A DNA stretch of 64,000 bases, taken from Anastrepha obliqua. Its lineage: Eukaryota; Arthropoda; Insecta; Diptera; Tephritidae. Position numbers and translations under genes: made by a program. The stretch covers positions 25,567,792 through 25,631,791 of the forward strand of contig NC_072892.1 of the NCBI RefSeq assembly GCF_027943255.1, read 5' to 3'. The notes beneath the pieces are model-generated. The model was not told where the DNA came from. It searched no databases and worked only from the letters and a program-made list of their open reading frames with translations. Shown one piece after another: positions 34,513-45,089 of this stretch. Numbering within the stretch: position 1 is the stretch's first letter; every line of letters begins with the position of its first letter.

Positions 34513-35067
34513 TTAAGGGGTCCCGGTGGTCTAGAACTCGAAAATGATTTTTTTACAAAAAAATAAATAACAATATTTAAATTTGTTAGGCAAAAATGAA
34601 AAGAAAAAAATTTTAATTTTAAAAATGCCACTGAAGTTGACCCTCCCGAAAAATTGGACCTGGACTGTGTTGTCCATTTTGGGCCTTCTATTTATCTGAA
34701 ACAAAAAATCAAGCAAATTATTAATCAGTATGACTGTAGCTATGTCCCGTACTAGAATTAAAAAAACAGAAAATGGCGCGGTTTTGAATTTGACACTCTA
34801 AGAGGCGGGCTTTTTTTAAATTTTTTAATCAAAAAAATACGAAATAATTGAAATCATAATATGATTCTAGTACGGGCGATAGCCATTGTAGTTGTAAACA
34901 ACATATTACAATTTCAGACGATTCGGTTGAATAGTTTTTTTTGACCATAGGCCGAAAAAAGTAGTTTTGAGATAATTGCGTTTAAAGTTTTGACCATTTA
35001 AATGCGACCATTGATGCCGCCGTGTGACGAATTTGACAGTATAATTTTAAAAACCTATTTTTTCGAA
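34513..35067. mobile_element. TTAA-type element, right end lost
   Basis: TTAA (34513-34516) is followed by GGGGTCCCGGTGGTCTAGAA. The interior shares the superfamily core (ATTCGGTTGAATAGTTT, then GAGATAATTGCGTTTAAAG, 34920-34990). No matching right end is found before the SINE at 35068, which appears to replace it. Confidence 0.7.
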
Positions 35068-35282
35068 ACGGCGGCCGCCGTAGCTGAATAGGTTTGTGCG
35101 TGAGTACCATTCGGAATTCACAGAGAGAACGTTGGTTCGAATGTCGGTGAAACACCAAAATTAAGAAAAAGATTTTTCTAATAGCGATCGCCCCTTGGCA
35201 GGCAATGGCAAACCTCCGAGTGTATTTCTGCCATGAAAAACCTCCTCATAAAAAAATATCTGCCGTTCGGCTTGAAACTGAA
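35068..35282 (+). repeat. tRNA-derived SINE with intact A and B boxes
   Basis: Sense copy. A box TAGCTGAATAGG (35081-35092) and B box GGTTCGAATGT (35134-35144) are 53 bp apart, matching an RNA polymerase III type 2 promoter. The tRNA-like head is followed by the shared body blocks (CCTTGGCAGGCAATGGCAAA, ATATCTGCCGTTCGGCTTGA). The copy is cut short at 35282 without the terminal TATA tail. Confidence 0.85.
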
Positions 35283-35284
35283 AA

Positions 35285-36100
35285 TAGGGAATAGTCGCAA
35301 GAAGCTAAATCTGGAACACATTCTGAAAAAGGAATGCGTCAGGTGGTCTCATTTTTTCATCGAATCGATAATTTTTTCCAATAGAAGACGAAACAACTAG
35401 CATAATAACCGCCGATGAGCGTTTTATCGTTTTCAAAGTAAAGGAAAAAATATCGGCTGCATCCCACTGTCGGCATGACCTTGTTGGTCCACTGACGACG
35501 CAGCTTGGCTTTGTTTCGACATTTCCTTGCTCTCCAATGTATTTTGGCCAACGCAAGATATTCTTTTGAAGTTGCCAAAACATTGCGTTTGGTGTAAATT
35601 CTTGGCAAATGCGAAACTCTTCTTGCATATTATTTTTATACCTGCGCATTTGTGCTCAAGAGTATTCAAATTTTGCTCACACGACCTTTATATGTAACAG
35701 CATACAGGAATCGAGATGGATATATACATATGTATGTACATATGCGACGGCATTTTTTTCTACTGAAGGTGTTGTTGGGCGTTTTCTTCCATATAAAAAA
35801 AATGTGGAGTAGGCGTTAAATGGAGAAAATGCACAAGCCCGCCTCCGAAAAAAATTCTGAAAAATCAGTGTTATTTTTTATCTAATTGAAATTTGCACTT
35901 TATTGTACTGAAATTCAATGATCTATAAAACTGAACACTCGAAATTTTTCTAAACATTTTGTTTACCGAATTTTTACAAATTTTATACAAAGTTCGAAAG
36001 TATTATATATTTTTATAAAAAACTAATTGAAATTATACAGTAAATAAATAAACAGTCTAAACTTATTGATATGTGGTGTACATTTTATTTTTACGCTGAC
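35285..36100. other. unassigned sequence
   Basis: Overlapping open frames of 78-114 codons on the minus strand at 35305-35669 show no recognisable family. They may be debris of an unknown element. The remainder is AT-rich. Confidence 0.35.
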
Positions 36101-36127
36101 TACCATAAATATATACATATACATATA

Positions 36128-36748
36128 TAGGGCCCGCCATCTATCGTTACGGATTTGAACTAGGTATTATTTGAAGAATGGTAACACTTAGCTGTCATCT
36201 GATTTGACAGAAAATTAGTTTTATTCTTCCGCTAAACAAAAATGGTTGTGTATACTACGCTCAAAGAACGCTGGGAAATATTGCGACATTACTTTGAAAA
36301 TCCTGGTAATGTTGCAGAATGTGTACGAAAATTACGTACGGCAATGGGAAGAAGAAAAGCACCGAATGAAGCGTATGTGCGTTACTTTGCGAAAAAAGTA
36401 AGAGAAACTGGGTTGCTTATTGACAAACCAACGCGTGACCGACCAAAAACCGTGCGTACACCCGAAAATATTGCTGCTGTGGCCGAGAGTGTTCGTGAAT
36501 CAGCAGGAACATCAGTTCACCGTCGTTCTCAACAATTGGACATATCGGAGACATCATTGAGACGAATTTTGCGTAAAGACCTTGGTATGACGCCGTACAA
36601 AGTCCAATTGGTTCGGAATGAATGAAGTTGTGTTCCATCATTAACCGGAAGGATTGTACTTCAAAATAAAAAAAACAGTTTGGAAAAATATTTAGTAGTT
36701 TCTTTTTTATAGCATTTTTAATTCCGTAAAGTTATATGGCGAGCCCTG
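36128..36748 (+). mobile_element. mariner-like MITE keeping the DUF4817 N-terminal domain
   Basis: A 621-bp element flanked by TA (36126-36127, 36749-36750). Imperfect inverted repeats are TAGGGCCCGCCATCTATCGT and, on the other strand, CAGGGCTCGCCATATAACTT. It is inserted in the TATA-rich tail of the SINE at 36749-36952. It contains the truncated gene at 36242-36625. Confidence 0.92.
36242..36625 (+). CDS. truncated DUF4817 mariner-like transposase
   Basis: A 127-residue uninterrupted frame, MVVYTTLKERWEILRHYFEN to VQLVRNE and a stop. It holds the DUF4817 helix-turn-helix (residues about 1-57, ending FAKKVRETG). The second DNA-binding region is RRSQQLDISETSLRRILRKD and KDLGMTPYKVQL (97-124). 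The entire DDD catalytic domain is deleted just after the PYKVQLV motif. A protein like this would bind transposon ends but could not cleave. Whether it is expressed is unknown. The clean frame may reflect youth rather than selection. Confidence 0.8.
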   Translation: MVVYTTLKERWEILRHYFENPGNVAECVRKLRTAMGRRKAPNEAYVRYFAKKVRETGLLIDKPTRDRPKTVRTPENIAAVAESVRESAGTSVHRRSQQLDISETSLRRILRKDLGMTPYKVQLVRNE

Positions 36749-36952
36749 TATAATTGGCGCATATACCCGTTTTGGGTATTTGGGCGGAGCTCCTCCTCCT
36801 ATTTGTGGTGTGTGTCTTCGTGTTGTTCCACAAATGGAGCGACCTACAGTTTCAAGCCGACTCCGAACGGCAGATATTTTTATGAGGATCTTTTTTCATG
36901 GCAGAAATACACTCGGAGGTTTGCCATTGCCTGCCGAGGGGCGCACACTGGG
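36749..36952 (-). repeat. tRNA-derived SINE, 5'-truncated
   Basis: Minus-strand copy from the TATAATTGGCGC end to CCTCGGCAGGCAATGGCAAA. The tail continues on the other side of the MITE at about 36100-36127. The tRNA head is missing. Confidence 0.8.
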
Positions 36953-36954
36953 GA

Positions 36955-37488
36955 TTTTGCGGAAAAAAGTCAAATTTCCAACATACCACCCACGCAATGT
37001 TTAATGATATTTCTAAATTCCAGAATAGAACCAACAATAAAATCACAAAAAATTACTAAATTCCGACTTACAGTTTTTTTTTATAGATATGTGAAAAGTA
37101 TAATTGTTTTATAGTATTGAACTGACTAAGAAAAAACTTCAAAGCCCAAGGTGTTTTTTTTCCTTTTGCTTGAGCCGACTTCGAATTTTTTATTTTTCAT
37201 TTAGGGTACGATATTTTTATATATTTTAGCCGGAAGAACAAAGGCTGTGAAGCATTTGATTATCTATTTATAATTAATTTTACAAAAACAAAAAAAAATC
37301 ATATTCCTTCATATTCTTGGATCTGCAAGTTGAGCTACATTTACCTACGGTCAGAAACTAGTATCAACGTGTTCCTTAATAGCGTCTCTTTCAGTTTTAA
37401 TCAATTGCAGGTGCCACCAGGCGCCACTGCCTTTTTTTGGCAATGATAACACAGGGCAACAAAAAAAAAAAAATCTGCGGCAATAATT
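36955..37488. other. AT-rich sequence upstream of the RAG1-like ORF
   Basis: No coding sequence recognised. CACAGGG (37450-37456) is followed by CAACAAAAAAA and slightly resembles a Transib/RSS terminus, but no partner was found. Confidence 0.3.
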
Positions 37489-38256
37489 TTGTTAATGGTT
37501 TTCATTAGCACTATGAATAAAATTGAAGAAGTTCAATCCAGGCCCGTAAATGAAGAAGCACTGAAATTCGGCATGTCACCTCTCCATGCTCGTATCAAGC
37601 TGATGGAGTGTCTTCTGCATGTAACCTATAATATGGAATTTAAACGAGGACGAGTCGACTCACATACTCGCCCAATAAAAAAAGCCAGAAAACAATTGAT
37701 AAAACGAGAGCTAAAAGATAAAATTGGGATACAGGTTGATACTGTCAAGCAAGGATCCGGCACAACAAATTCCGGAAACACGTCACGAAGATTCTTTGCC
37801 AATCCAACCTTAGTTTCTGAAATAACAGGTTTGGACGAAGATTTAATTAAAAGATTTGCTGTTATTCTTGAAGCCATAACCATACGTGAGCCAGTGAACC
37901 CAACAAAATTTGGAGATTTTTGTATGGAGACAGCAAAAAAGTTTGTTACTTTGTATGAATGGTACAATATGCCAACTACTCTCCATAAAATTCTCATACA
38001 CGGTAAGGATATAATGGAAAATTGTATTTTCCCAGTGGGTATATTGTCTGAAGAGGCTCAGGAATGTCGAAACAAAGACTACAAAAAGTATAGACTCAGA
38101 CACTCCAGAAAATGCAGCAGAATTGCCCCGAATCAAGACATCATGCACCGAATGATGGTGACATCAGACCCGTTGATATCACATTTGACACCTTCTTTCA
38201 ATAAGAAAAAGCACAGTGATTTAAGCAAGGAAGTAATTGCGCTTTTACAAGAATAA
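37489..38256 (+). CDS. RAG1/Transib-like transposase C-terminal domain ORF
   Basis: A 255-codon uninterrupted frame. The first ATG gives MLMVFISTMNKIEEV; a second ATG at codon 9 (MNKIEEVQ) is an equally plausible start. Signature blocks fit the C-terminal catalytic region of RAG1 and Transib transposases. NSGNTSRRFF (94-103) resembles the NGNxAR motif, MPTTLHKILIHGKDIM (161-176) resembles the FHKTLAH region, and ILSEEAQECRNKDYKKYRLR (185-204) resembles the segment carrying the third catalytic glutamate, probably E192. The RAG1 correspondences are from memory of the family. The N-terminal half with the two catalytic aspartates is not visible upstream, so this is a truncated transposase, a 3' exon, or a domesticated fragment. 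The lack of stops in a decayed neighbourhood is notable. It is followed by an AT-rich 3' region. Confidence 0.7.
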   Translation: MLMVFISTMNKIEEVQSRPVNEEALKFGMSPLHARIKLMECLLHVTYNMEFKRGRVDSHTRPIKKARKQLIKRELKDKIGIQVDTVKQGSGTTNSGNTSRRFFANPTLVSEITGLDEDLIKRFAVILEAITIREPVNPTKFGDFCMETAKKFVTLYEWYNMPTTLHKILIHGKDIMENCIFPVGILSEEAQECRNKDYKKYRLRHSRKCSRIAPNQDIMHRMMVTSDPLISHLTPSFNKKKHSDLSKEVIALLQE

Positions 38257-38259
38257 AAT

Positions 38260-38670
38260 TTGCAAAAAAATATGTTTTATATGAATATGTAATGTGTATA
38301 ATTTGTGTATGTATGACATCATTAAAAATAAATATTTGTTCATTATTTATTCACTTGTCGGCAGACCATATACAAATTTTCATATTTTTACAAATAACGC
38401 AGTAGTATATATTTCTATATGGAAAAAACATTGATTTCCAACATTTTTTTAAAACAGTTTTTAAACATTGTTTTCAATCATGTTCTTTCCATATATTTTT
38501 AAAAATAAAATTTATGAATTTTAAAAAACATTATTTTTTTTAATTTTTTTTTAGAAAAGAGTTTTAAAAAATAATGTTTTTAAACATGTTCTTTTCATAC
38601 AAATATATATATACTTCGTTAGTAGTAAAAATGTAAATATTTTTTGGTATGTATACTTTTTTCCGCATCT
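38260..38670. other. AT-rich sequence with weak inverted repeats
   Basis: 38430-38610 contains imperfect inverted and direct repeats of AAAAACATTNTTTTTAAA and AACATGTTCTTT-like words. No gene recognised. Confidence 0.4.
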
Positions 38671-38671
38671 C

Positions 38672-38815
38672 AGTACAAAAATCCCCATCGCCCGCTATTA
38701 GACAACATTTTTTTCTCATTTCGGTCTTTCACCGATATTTGAACCTATGTTCTCTCTGGCCTCCGAATGGTAGTCACGCACCAATACAGTTGGCTACGAC
38801 GACCGCTGACTGTAT
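38672..38815 (-). repeat. tRNA-derived SINE head fragment
   Basis: Minus-strand match to the SINE head: ATTCGGAGG, GGTGCGTGACTACCATTCGG and a B-box region read as AGGTTCAAATATCGG. Confidence 0.7.
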
Positions 38816-38819
38816 ATAC

Positions 38820-41255
38820 CAAAATGTTCAGAATGATGTGTGGGTTTAGTCATGTCTGTACGTCTGATTGTCAAAGTGAGAGTATTTGCCATTTGTCCTC
38901 CTTTCTTACTTCAGCTGAAATTTCGCAATAGCCCACTAAATTATTGTATTTGTATTTGGTATCTCCTTATATGCATTCGCATTGTTGTAAACATTGTGTA
39001 ATTCTGCAGTTTCCGCACGCCCATCGTCTACTTCTTTGCTTTTTATTTCTTTCACTCTATTTTTCTCCTTGTTTCTCTTTCTATACCTCTCCTACCAACA
39101 TTTGCAATTAACCGTTATTTGTCTCTTTCATCTTTTCTAACCTTTTTTATTTATTATCAATGCACATCGCACATCGCACACCAGTGCACGCACATAATTT
39201 ACGCTATTTCTTCATATACTTTGCGAAGAAAACGCTTTGTAAATACAAATTAAGTGCCATTTGCGCAATCGCAGTTACTCTGCATTGAATGAACAACAGA
39301 GATGGAACCAAAACAAATGATTAAAAAAACTGCAACTACTATTGTGACAAGTAACAGAGATAATGACAACAACACGCAACACAATGAAAGTAAAAGCCAA
39401 ATTAGCAATGAAAACAAAAATGAAACCGTTACGGATAGGCGCAATATCCGACTTTTTATGATGATTAAGAACCAAAAGTGAAGAGAATGAAATAAAGTCA
39501 TTGCGATATCAGCTTTTAACTTATTGCATAGCTCAAATAGCCATACAAGCGACTACATTATTATTATTATGACGACATGAGGGCACACCCATCTCAAGGA
39601 TCTATTGTGCCCACTTCATGGATTCATAGTATGTATTTCTCTGAACCCAACTTCTTCAATCATTTTTAATGTTTGTCCTATTCTATTAAGTGTTATTTCT
39701 TCCCTTGGTAAAATTAGATTTACTCAGGTATTTTTGCCTCGATTGTATCAGTGCTTGGGCACGATGCCAACATACATATGTTTGGCGATTTCTTCTTCCA
39801 CCCTACAGAGCCTGGAAGTTATGAAGTTATTTTTCTGCAGCGGCCGCCATGATTTCAGTTGTTCATTTATTGACTGTCCCTTTGGGTTTCGGTTACTTAA
39901 GTATCGCCTCCACTTCGTCAAGTTGGAGTGGCGTGCGTCGAATCAGTGGGTGATCCATAGTGGTGGCAAGTGGTTATCCACTTCGTTGTAACAAAGCAGC
40001 AGAACTCTTAGGCTGTGTACACTTTGCGTTTCTTTCTTCAGATTTCATACAAAGTATTTCTTGGACAGCCTATATTAAAACGTAAAATTGAACCAAACAG
40101 TGTTGAAGTAGCAACAAGTGGAAAACACCATTAAAGCCTCGCATTTCGGTAGCAATTGGGAGCCATAAACCCACTTAAGTGTTATAGTGAAGAAGGCTTT
40201 GCCAATTTTCGCACTTGTTTCACCAACTTATCTCTATTTTCATTTTACTTTTTTCTTTCTGTTGTTTATTTTTTCACACACGACTCCATTACGTTGAAAT
40301 GAATAATTCGCTGCGTGGCATTTGTCTCACACAAAATTATTATTGCTCCGTTTATAAAGCATCCAAATGTTGTTATTGTTTTAGGCTATTAATTTTATTC
40401 GTATTTGTTTTTTGTTTTTTTTGTATTTTTTTCGTTTTTCATCACCTGGCCTAATATGCCAACGATCATTAGCACGTACACACTGTAGTACAGTGGGTCA
40501 GTGGCGCCATTTCTGCCCCCAACTCCAAACAGCTGGTCGTAGAGTGTTGGCCATGTACACTTGTATGTGTATGTGTGTGTGTCTATCATCACAAATGTGC
40601 GTACAAAAGTTACTAGCTGCTACTCGTTCTTCAATGGAGGCAGTTAATCTTCGGCCTATGGGTTGTTGTTGTGTATACATAAGTACTCGTACATTTCTGA
40701 TTGCTTCTACTGAAGTGTTGATACATATTTTTGTTATACATTAACACACATTAACTGGGTCAACGCGGCCAACGCAATGAAAATGTTGAAAAACAAACAA
40801 TTTTAAGTACTCAAAACCGCGGCATTTTGGCAGCGTTTGTTATTATGACTTTTTGTTTTATGAGCAGTTGTTGCTATTTCCTTGTCGTTTCTGGCAATGA
40901 ATGGGCGTAAAAAGAAAAGTCATTAGATGTGTTTTTATTTTTCCTACTATTTATATTCATGAGCAGGTGAGTAAATTTAATTTTTTTCGAATTCATCACT
41001 AATGAGTAATCGCTCAAGGAAAGAAAACTTATGATAAATCGATGCACACAAACTGATATGGTCAACGCCGTAGTTCAATGCACTTATGGTACACAAATAT
41101 GTTGCAGTTGTTCCATAAAATATCAAAATGTTACATAAAATCCAATAATCGTTGCAACTCAGCAAACAAAGGTGAAACTTCGAATCGATTTCCACCATAA
41201 AAGAGCTGGTCATAAAAATCAGTTACTGATCGAAGGTGACATAAACCTAGGGGAT
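38820..41255. other. non-coding interval
   Basis: No gene or element recognised over about 2.4 kb. The open frame of 128 codons at 39605-39991 has no recognisable family. Sequence is moderately AT-rich with pyrimidine runs near 39020-39150. Confidence 0.35.
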
Positions 41256-41257
41256 AA

Positions 41258-41692
41258 CACCACGAAATGGCGCGATAACCGCTTACGCGCTCGTTGGATA
41301 CACCAAGTGAAGCCAAGTCCTTCTCCATCTGATCTTTCCAACGCAGAGAAGGCCTTCCTCTACCTTTGCTATCACCAGCTGGTACCGCATCGAATACTTT
41401 CAGAGCCGTATCGCTTGTATCCATTCGGACGACATGACCCAGCCAGCGTAGCCACTGGATCTTTATTCGCTGCGCTATGTCTATGTCGTCGTAAAGCTTT
41501 AACGTTCCATCGCCTACGATATTCGCCGTTGCCAACGTAGAAAGGCCCAAAACTCTTCCGCAGAATCTTTTTCTCAAACACTCCAAGCTTCGCTTCATCG
41601 GATGTTGTCATCGTCCACGCTTCTGCGCCATACGTAGGACGGGCATAATGAGAGCCTTGTAGAGTGTTAGTTTTGTTCGTCGAGAGAGGACT
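41258..41692 (-). mobile_element. RTE/BovB-like LINE 3' fragment
   Basis: Minus-strand remnant: RTKLTLYKALIMPVL, then a 1-bp deletion, then CLRKRFCGRVLGL-region coding and IDIAQRIKIQWLRWLGHVVR, DTSDTALKVFDAVPAG, KGRGRPSLRWKDQMEKDLAS. Same family as 56480-57145, with which it shares long stretches of DNA identity. Confidence 0.8.
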
Positions 41693-41729
41693 TGATCAAC
41701 TAGTCCAATAAATATTCGATAAAACTTTT

Positions 41730-42000
41730 TAGCAGGAAAAAGAAATCAGAACCAGTTACATCTGACAAAACATTGAACTGAACTACATAGATTCTTCATT
41801 GTCATATATAAACTTCGGCCACTGTTGGCAGCACTCTTGGTAAACATTCGAAGATCCTTTCAGCATCGCGATTACAGCTTGCTTGACCTCCTATAAAGGA
41901 GCGATGTCGGTTTCTTTAGGTGGGTGCGGCAGTGTTGGAATACTTGTTTCGCCAAAAACGCATGCGCAGTGAACGAGGATGCATTGTCGTGGTGCAAGGT
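41730..42000 (-). pseudogene. mariner transposase fragment
   Basis: The minus strand reads LHHDNASSFTAHAFLAKQVF (about 42000-41940), containing the second catalytic aspartate block HDNA of mariner transposases. Degraded C-terminal sequence follows toward 41730. Confidence 0.5.
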
Positions 42001-42004
42001 GTGA

Positions 42005-42400
42005 GAGTCAGGCACCCACTTACATGCATATAACTAAACCTTAAGAATTAAATGTTAAATATTTGATGTAACTGGGCCTTAAGATTTATTGTAGCTAGAC
42101 CTTAAGACATATTTATATGTAGCCTATTAGCCAATAAGAATCTCTTGTGAATCACTCGCTAAGTGAGTACCGTTCGGTGAAGAAAAATGCCGTTGAACAA
42201 TACTCGAATACGGAAATAAATAATCATTCGATTTGAGCAGCGAAGCAGAGCGGTAAACTTAACGTGTTTCAAAGGTTCAGCCGTTCGCGGCGAGTTCGGT
42301 CCGCACTCGAAAAATGCGTTTCCGCCGCCAGACCATGAAGTCAATAAAGAACTGTTTAGTCACCTTCTCTTCAGCAGCCACATATTCACGATGTTTCTTT
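42005..42400. repeat. possible solo LTR
   Basis: The stretch begins near TGTGAGAGTCAGGCACCC and ends near CAGCAGCCACA. It contains three spaced CCTTAAGA words at 42041-42108 and a late AATAAA (42343). This composition resembles a retrotransposon LTR, but no target duplication or internal retroviral-type genes were found. Confidence 0.25.
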
Positions 42401-42775
42401 TTCTTATTACAGATCCACAAATAAAAACACTCTCAATTGGTCGTCAAAAAATGCTCACAGCTGAGATCACCTGATTCCAAAAGGCTCTTTTGTGCAACAT
42501 GGTTGCATAAAAAATGATTAAATTTTATAGAAAATCGTATCAAAAAGTTTGAAAATTATCGTAAAAATTTAGATATTTCACAATAAAAAAGCATTATAAT
42601 AGCTAAGAAATATATTACAAATATTTTTTATATATTTAAATTATTCAAGTCAAATATATTCATTTGTATTTCTTTTGTTTTTTGCCGATATCCTATTGCC
42701 TTTATGTTACCATGAATATTCTAATTTGGCTTAGCAACCCTGCCAATACGCTAAAGCAAAAGGACGAAGCACTCG
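42400..42775. other. AT-rich non-coding sequence
   Basis: 42710-42770 (ATTCTAATTT..CAATACG) shares about 60 bp with the reverse complement of 21540-21600, an unassigned dispersed repeat. Confidence 0.35.
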
Positions 42776-42779
42776 CACG

Positions 42780-43465
42780 ATTGCACACCGAGCTGCCTTA
42801 TCCTTATCACGCGTCCTTCATTATTACAGGACTAGTCCCCGTAGACATTTTCACATTTGTGAAAGAAATGCAAAGAGTGTATATAAGGCTATCCGAACAC
42901 GACGGTAGAGCAAGGCGTAAAGATGTTGCAGAAGAAGAAAGGCGTCGTTCGATCACCCACTGATAAGACCGATGGAACAGATAACCGAAAGGTAGACGGA
43001 CACATGGGCTAATACCCATTTTTTGTGCCCTGCTTAGAAGGGAACTATGGGGAAACAAACTTCCACCTATCCCAATTCCTTTCAGCGCACAGAGTATTTC
43101 GAAAATACCTCCATAGATTCGACCATGACAATTCCCCAAATTGCCCACTCTGCACGGAGAAGATGCTATACTTCCGCAAGCTGTTACATAATAAACGGAG
43201 AAAATATTATAGATTTCATGCTGAAATAACTGATAACTGGAGCGAATCTGTGCGCATACAGTCTATGATCTAACCAGCCCCGTGAGGTAATACTTTTCTG
43301 GCAGTCCCGCGCGGAGAGTGGAGAGATTGAGGAGAGGTGTTTAGTACGTAGGTGTAGCTGTAAGGCCACAAGTCGTGCATATTGCCGACTATAGCCGGTA
43401 TGGAAATACTTAGGAGAGTTTTCTCTTCACGGATGTCATCCCAGAAAAAAGGCACTTAAGCGTCT
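42780..43465 (+). mobile_element. R1-like LINE C-terminal fragment
   Basis: Plus-strand blocks: FVKEMQRVYIRLSEHDGRAR, KDVAEEERRRSI (42855-42955), then EGNYGETNFHLSQFLSAHRV and FRKYLHRFDHDNSPNCPLC (43038-43155). These match the C-terminal NFHLTQFLSGHGxFRxYLHRF-xDSPxCPxC region of R1-clade LINEs. Frames are disrupted. Confidence 0.7.
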
Positions 43466-43469
43466 GCCA

Positions 43470-44085
43470 AACTCACTCTTAGGGTGCCTGTCAAAAAAAT
43501 TGGAAGAAGAATAGTGTTTTGATTTGTTTTTCTGTACAATGCGTATACGTAAGTGTGCGTAAGCCACCTTTCGGTATTTGAATATTTTCCCTCCATTCAC
43601 TTTAATGAGCTTGGCCAAAGTATTCGTAACTCAATACTGGCATCAGCTTGAGGATTTCCCTTTCCAATTATATGTATATATTTGCTTTAGCATACACACT
43701 CGTATAAGTAAGTGTAAAAATGGGTATGCATGTAATCAAGATGAAACATTTGATACAGCGAATCACAGCATTTACGAAAAGCCATGACAATGCACTGAAA
43801 TGGAATGGCACTAACAAGTTGTCATTGAAGTCAAGTGTCAAGTATTGACTTTCATTTTGGAATGCGAGTGAAGTGAAGAATTTTTTTTTTTATTTTGATA
43901 ACAACTGTAGCTTACAGTGCGAACAGTTTGATGTAACTGGAACAGTGAGGAAAAAATGCTAAGTTACAAAAGTAAATAGCGCAGTTCACAATTGGGTGCA
44001 AAAAATCTGGCATCATTGGCTTTGCAATTTAGCACGACAATACAATACAACAACAAAACGTAGGTATACATTTGCTGTTATTAAA
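43470..44085. other. non-coding interval
   Basis: No recognised feature. Confidence 0.35.
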
Positions 44086-44086
44086 G

Positions 44087-44637
44087 GGTGATTAATTAAG
44101 AGAAATCGAATTTTAAATTGAAATAAAACAACGAAAATTCTAACTGATTGGGCAATCTTTGCTATTTTTGTATAGAACCATTCATGACATTTATTTTTTA
44201 AAGATAACCCCTTTTAAATGTTGGCTGCAACCACGTCGTAACTCGACCATTCGTAAACACCAATTTTGAATAACTCGCTGGAAAACTACGGCCGGTATCT
44301 CCTTTAGTAATGTTGGCTTCCAATACCTCCATCGAAGCTGGTTTATCCACAAAGCATTTAGACTTTATATACCCCCACAGATAAAAGTCCAAAGATCTTG
44401 GTGCCCAATCCACTGGTCAGAGACAAGAGATGAATTGCTCATCGACACAACGACACAGTAAATCCATTGTTGTTGCAAGTAACACCGTCCGCCATCTTGT
44501 TGGAACCAAATGTTGTGGAGATCACAGGCTTTAATTTCCACCATCAAAAAGTCGTTTATCATAGTGCGATAGCGTTCGCCATTCACTGTTACATTGGAGT
44601 TCGATTTTTTCTTTATGATAAAAAACTGGTTGCAAGA
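44087..44637 (-). pseudogene. DUF4817 mariner-like transposase C-terminal half
   Basis: Minus-strand remnant: SNVTVNGERYRTMINDFLM (about 44605-44550), DLHNIWFQQDGG (44525-44490, second catalytic aspartate), then frameshifted WAPRSLDFYLWGYIKSKCFV and DKPASMEVLEANITK (44410-44310). Broken by frameshifts. It abuts a plus-strand mariner fragment of another family at about 44637. Confidence 0.75.
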
Positions 44638-45085
44638 GGGGCTTGCGAAAAAGAGTTGGTAAAGCTCTACAGCATGGAAATGGTTTGCAAAGCTCAAAAA
44701 TGGTGACTTTCACGTCGATCACAAGTCTCGCAGCGGAAGACCTTCTGAATTCGAGGAAGAAATCACTTTTGAAGGAGAACGGTCGACACACCAGTCGTGA
44801 TTTAGAGGAAAAAATGAGCTGCGATTATAAAACGATTCGCAATCACCTTCATTCAATAGAATTTACCGAAAAATTAGGAGCTTGGGTGCCTCACGAGCTC
44901 AACGAGAAACACAAAGAAAGTCGCCTTTAAATTTCTTCTCATCGAACAACTCGAGGTCATAAACAAAATCGTCACGGGAGATGAGAAATGGTGCCTATAC
45001 ATCAATATGAAGCAAAGAAAGGAGTGGGTGACTCCAGCAGATACGAGAGTCCAGCCGGATCTTCCTCCAAAGAGGTCCTTAATAT
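44638..45085 (+). pseudogene. mariner (DD34D type) transposase fragment
   Basis: The plus strand reads KNGDFHVDHKSRSGRPSEFE in shifting frames, then LLKENGRHTSRDLEEKMSCD, KTIRNHLHSIEFTEKL and GAWVPHELNEK (44760-44910). These include the mariner hallmark WVPHEL. A GDEKWCLYINMKQRKEWVTP-like block follows (44978-45035), containing the first catalytic aspartate. The C-terminal half is absent. Same family as 52308-52840. Confidence 0.8.
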
Positions 45086-45089
45086 GAAA

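Noticed and set aside
35305..35669. Overlapping 78-114-codon minus-strand ORFs in three frames
   Set aside because: No frame is recognisable and three overlapping frames argue against any single gene.
39605..39991. 128-codon ORF
   Set aside because: No domain or neighbouring element signature; codon content looks random.
42005..42400. Full LTR retrotransposon
   Set aside because: Only an LTR-like stretch; no gag/pol coding, primer-binding site or target duplication found.
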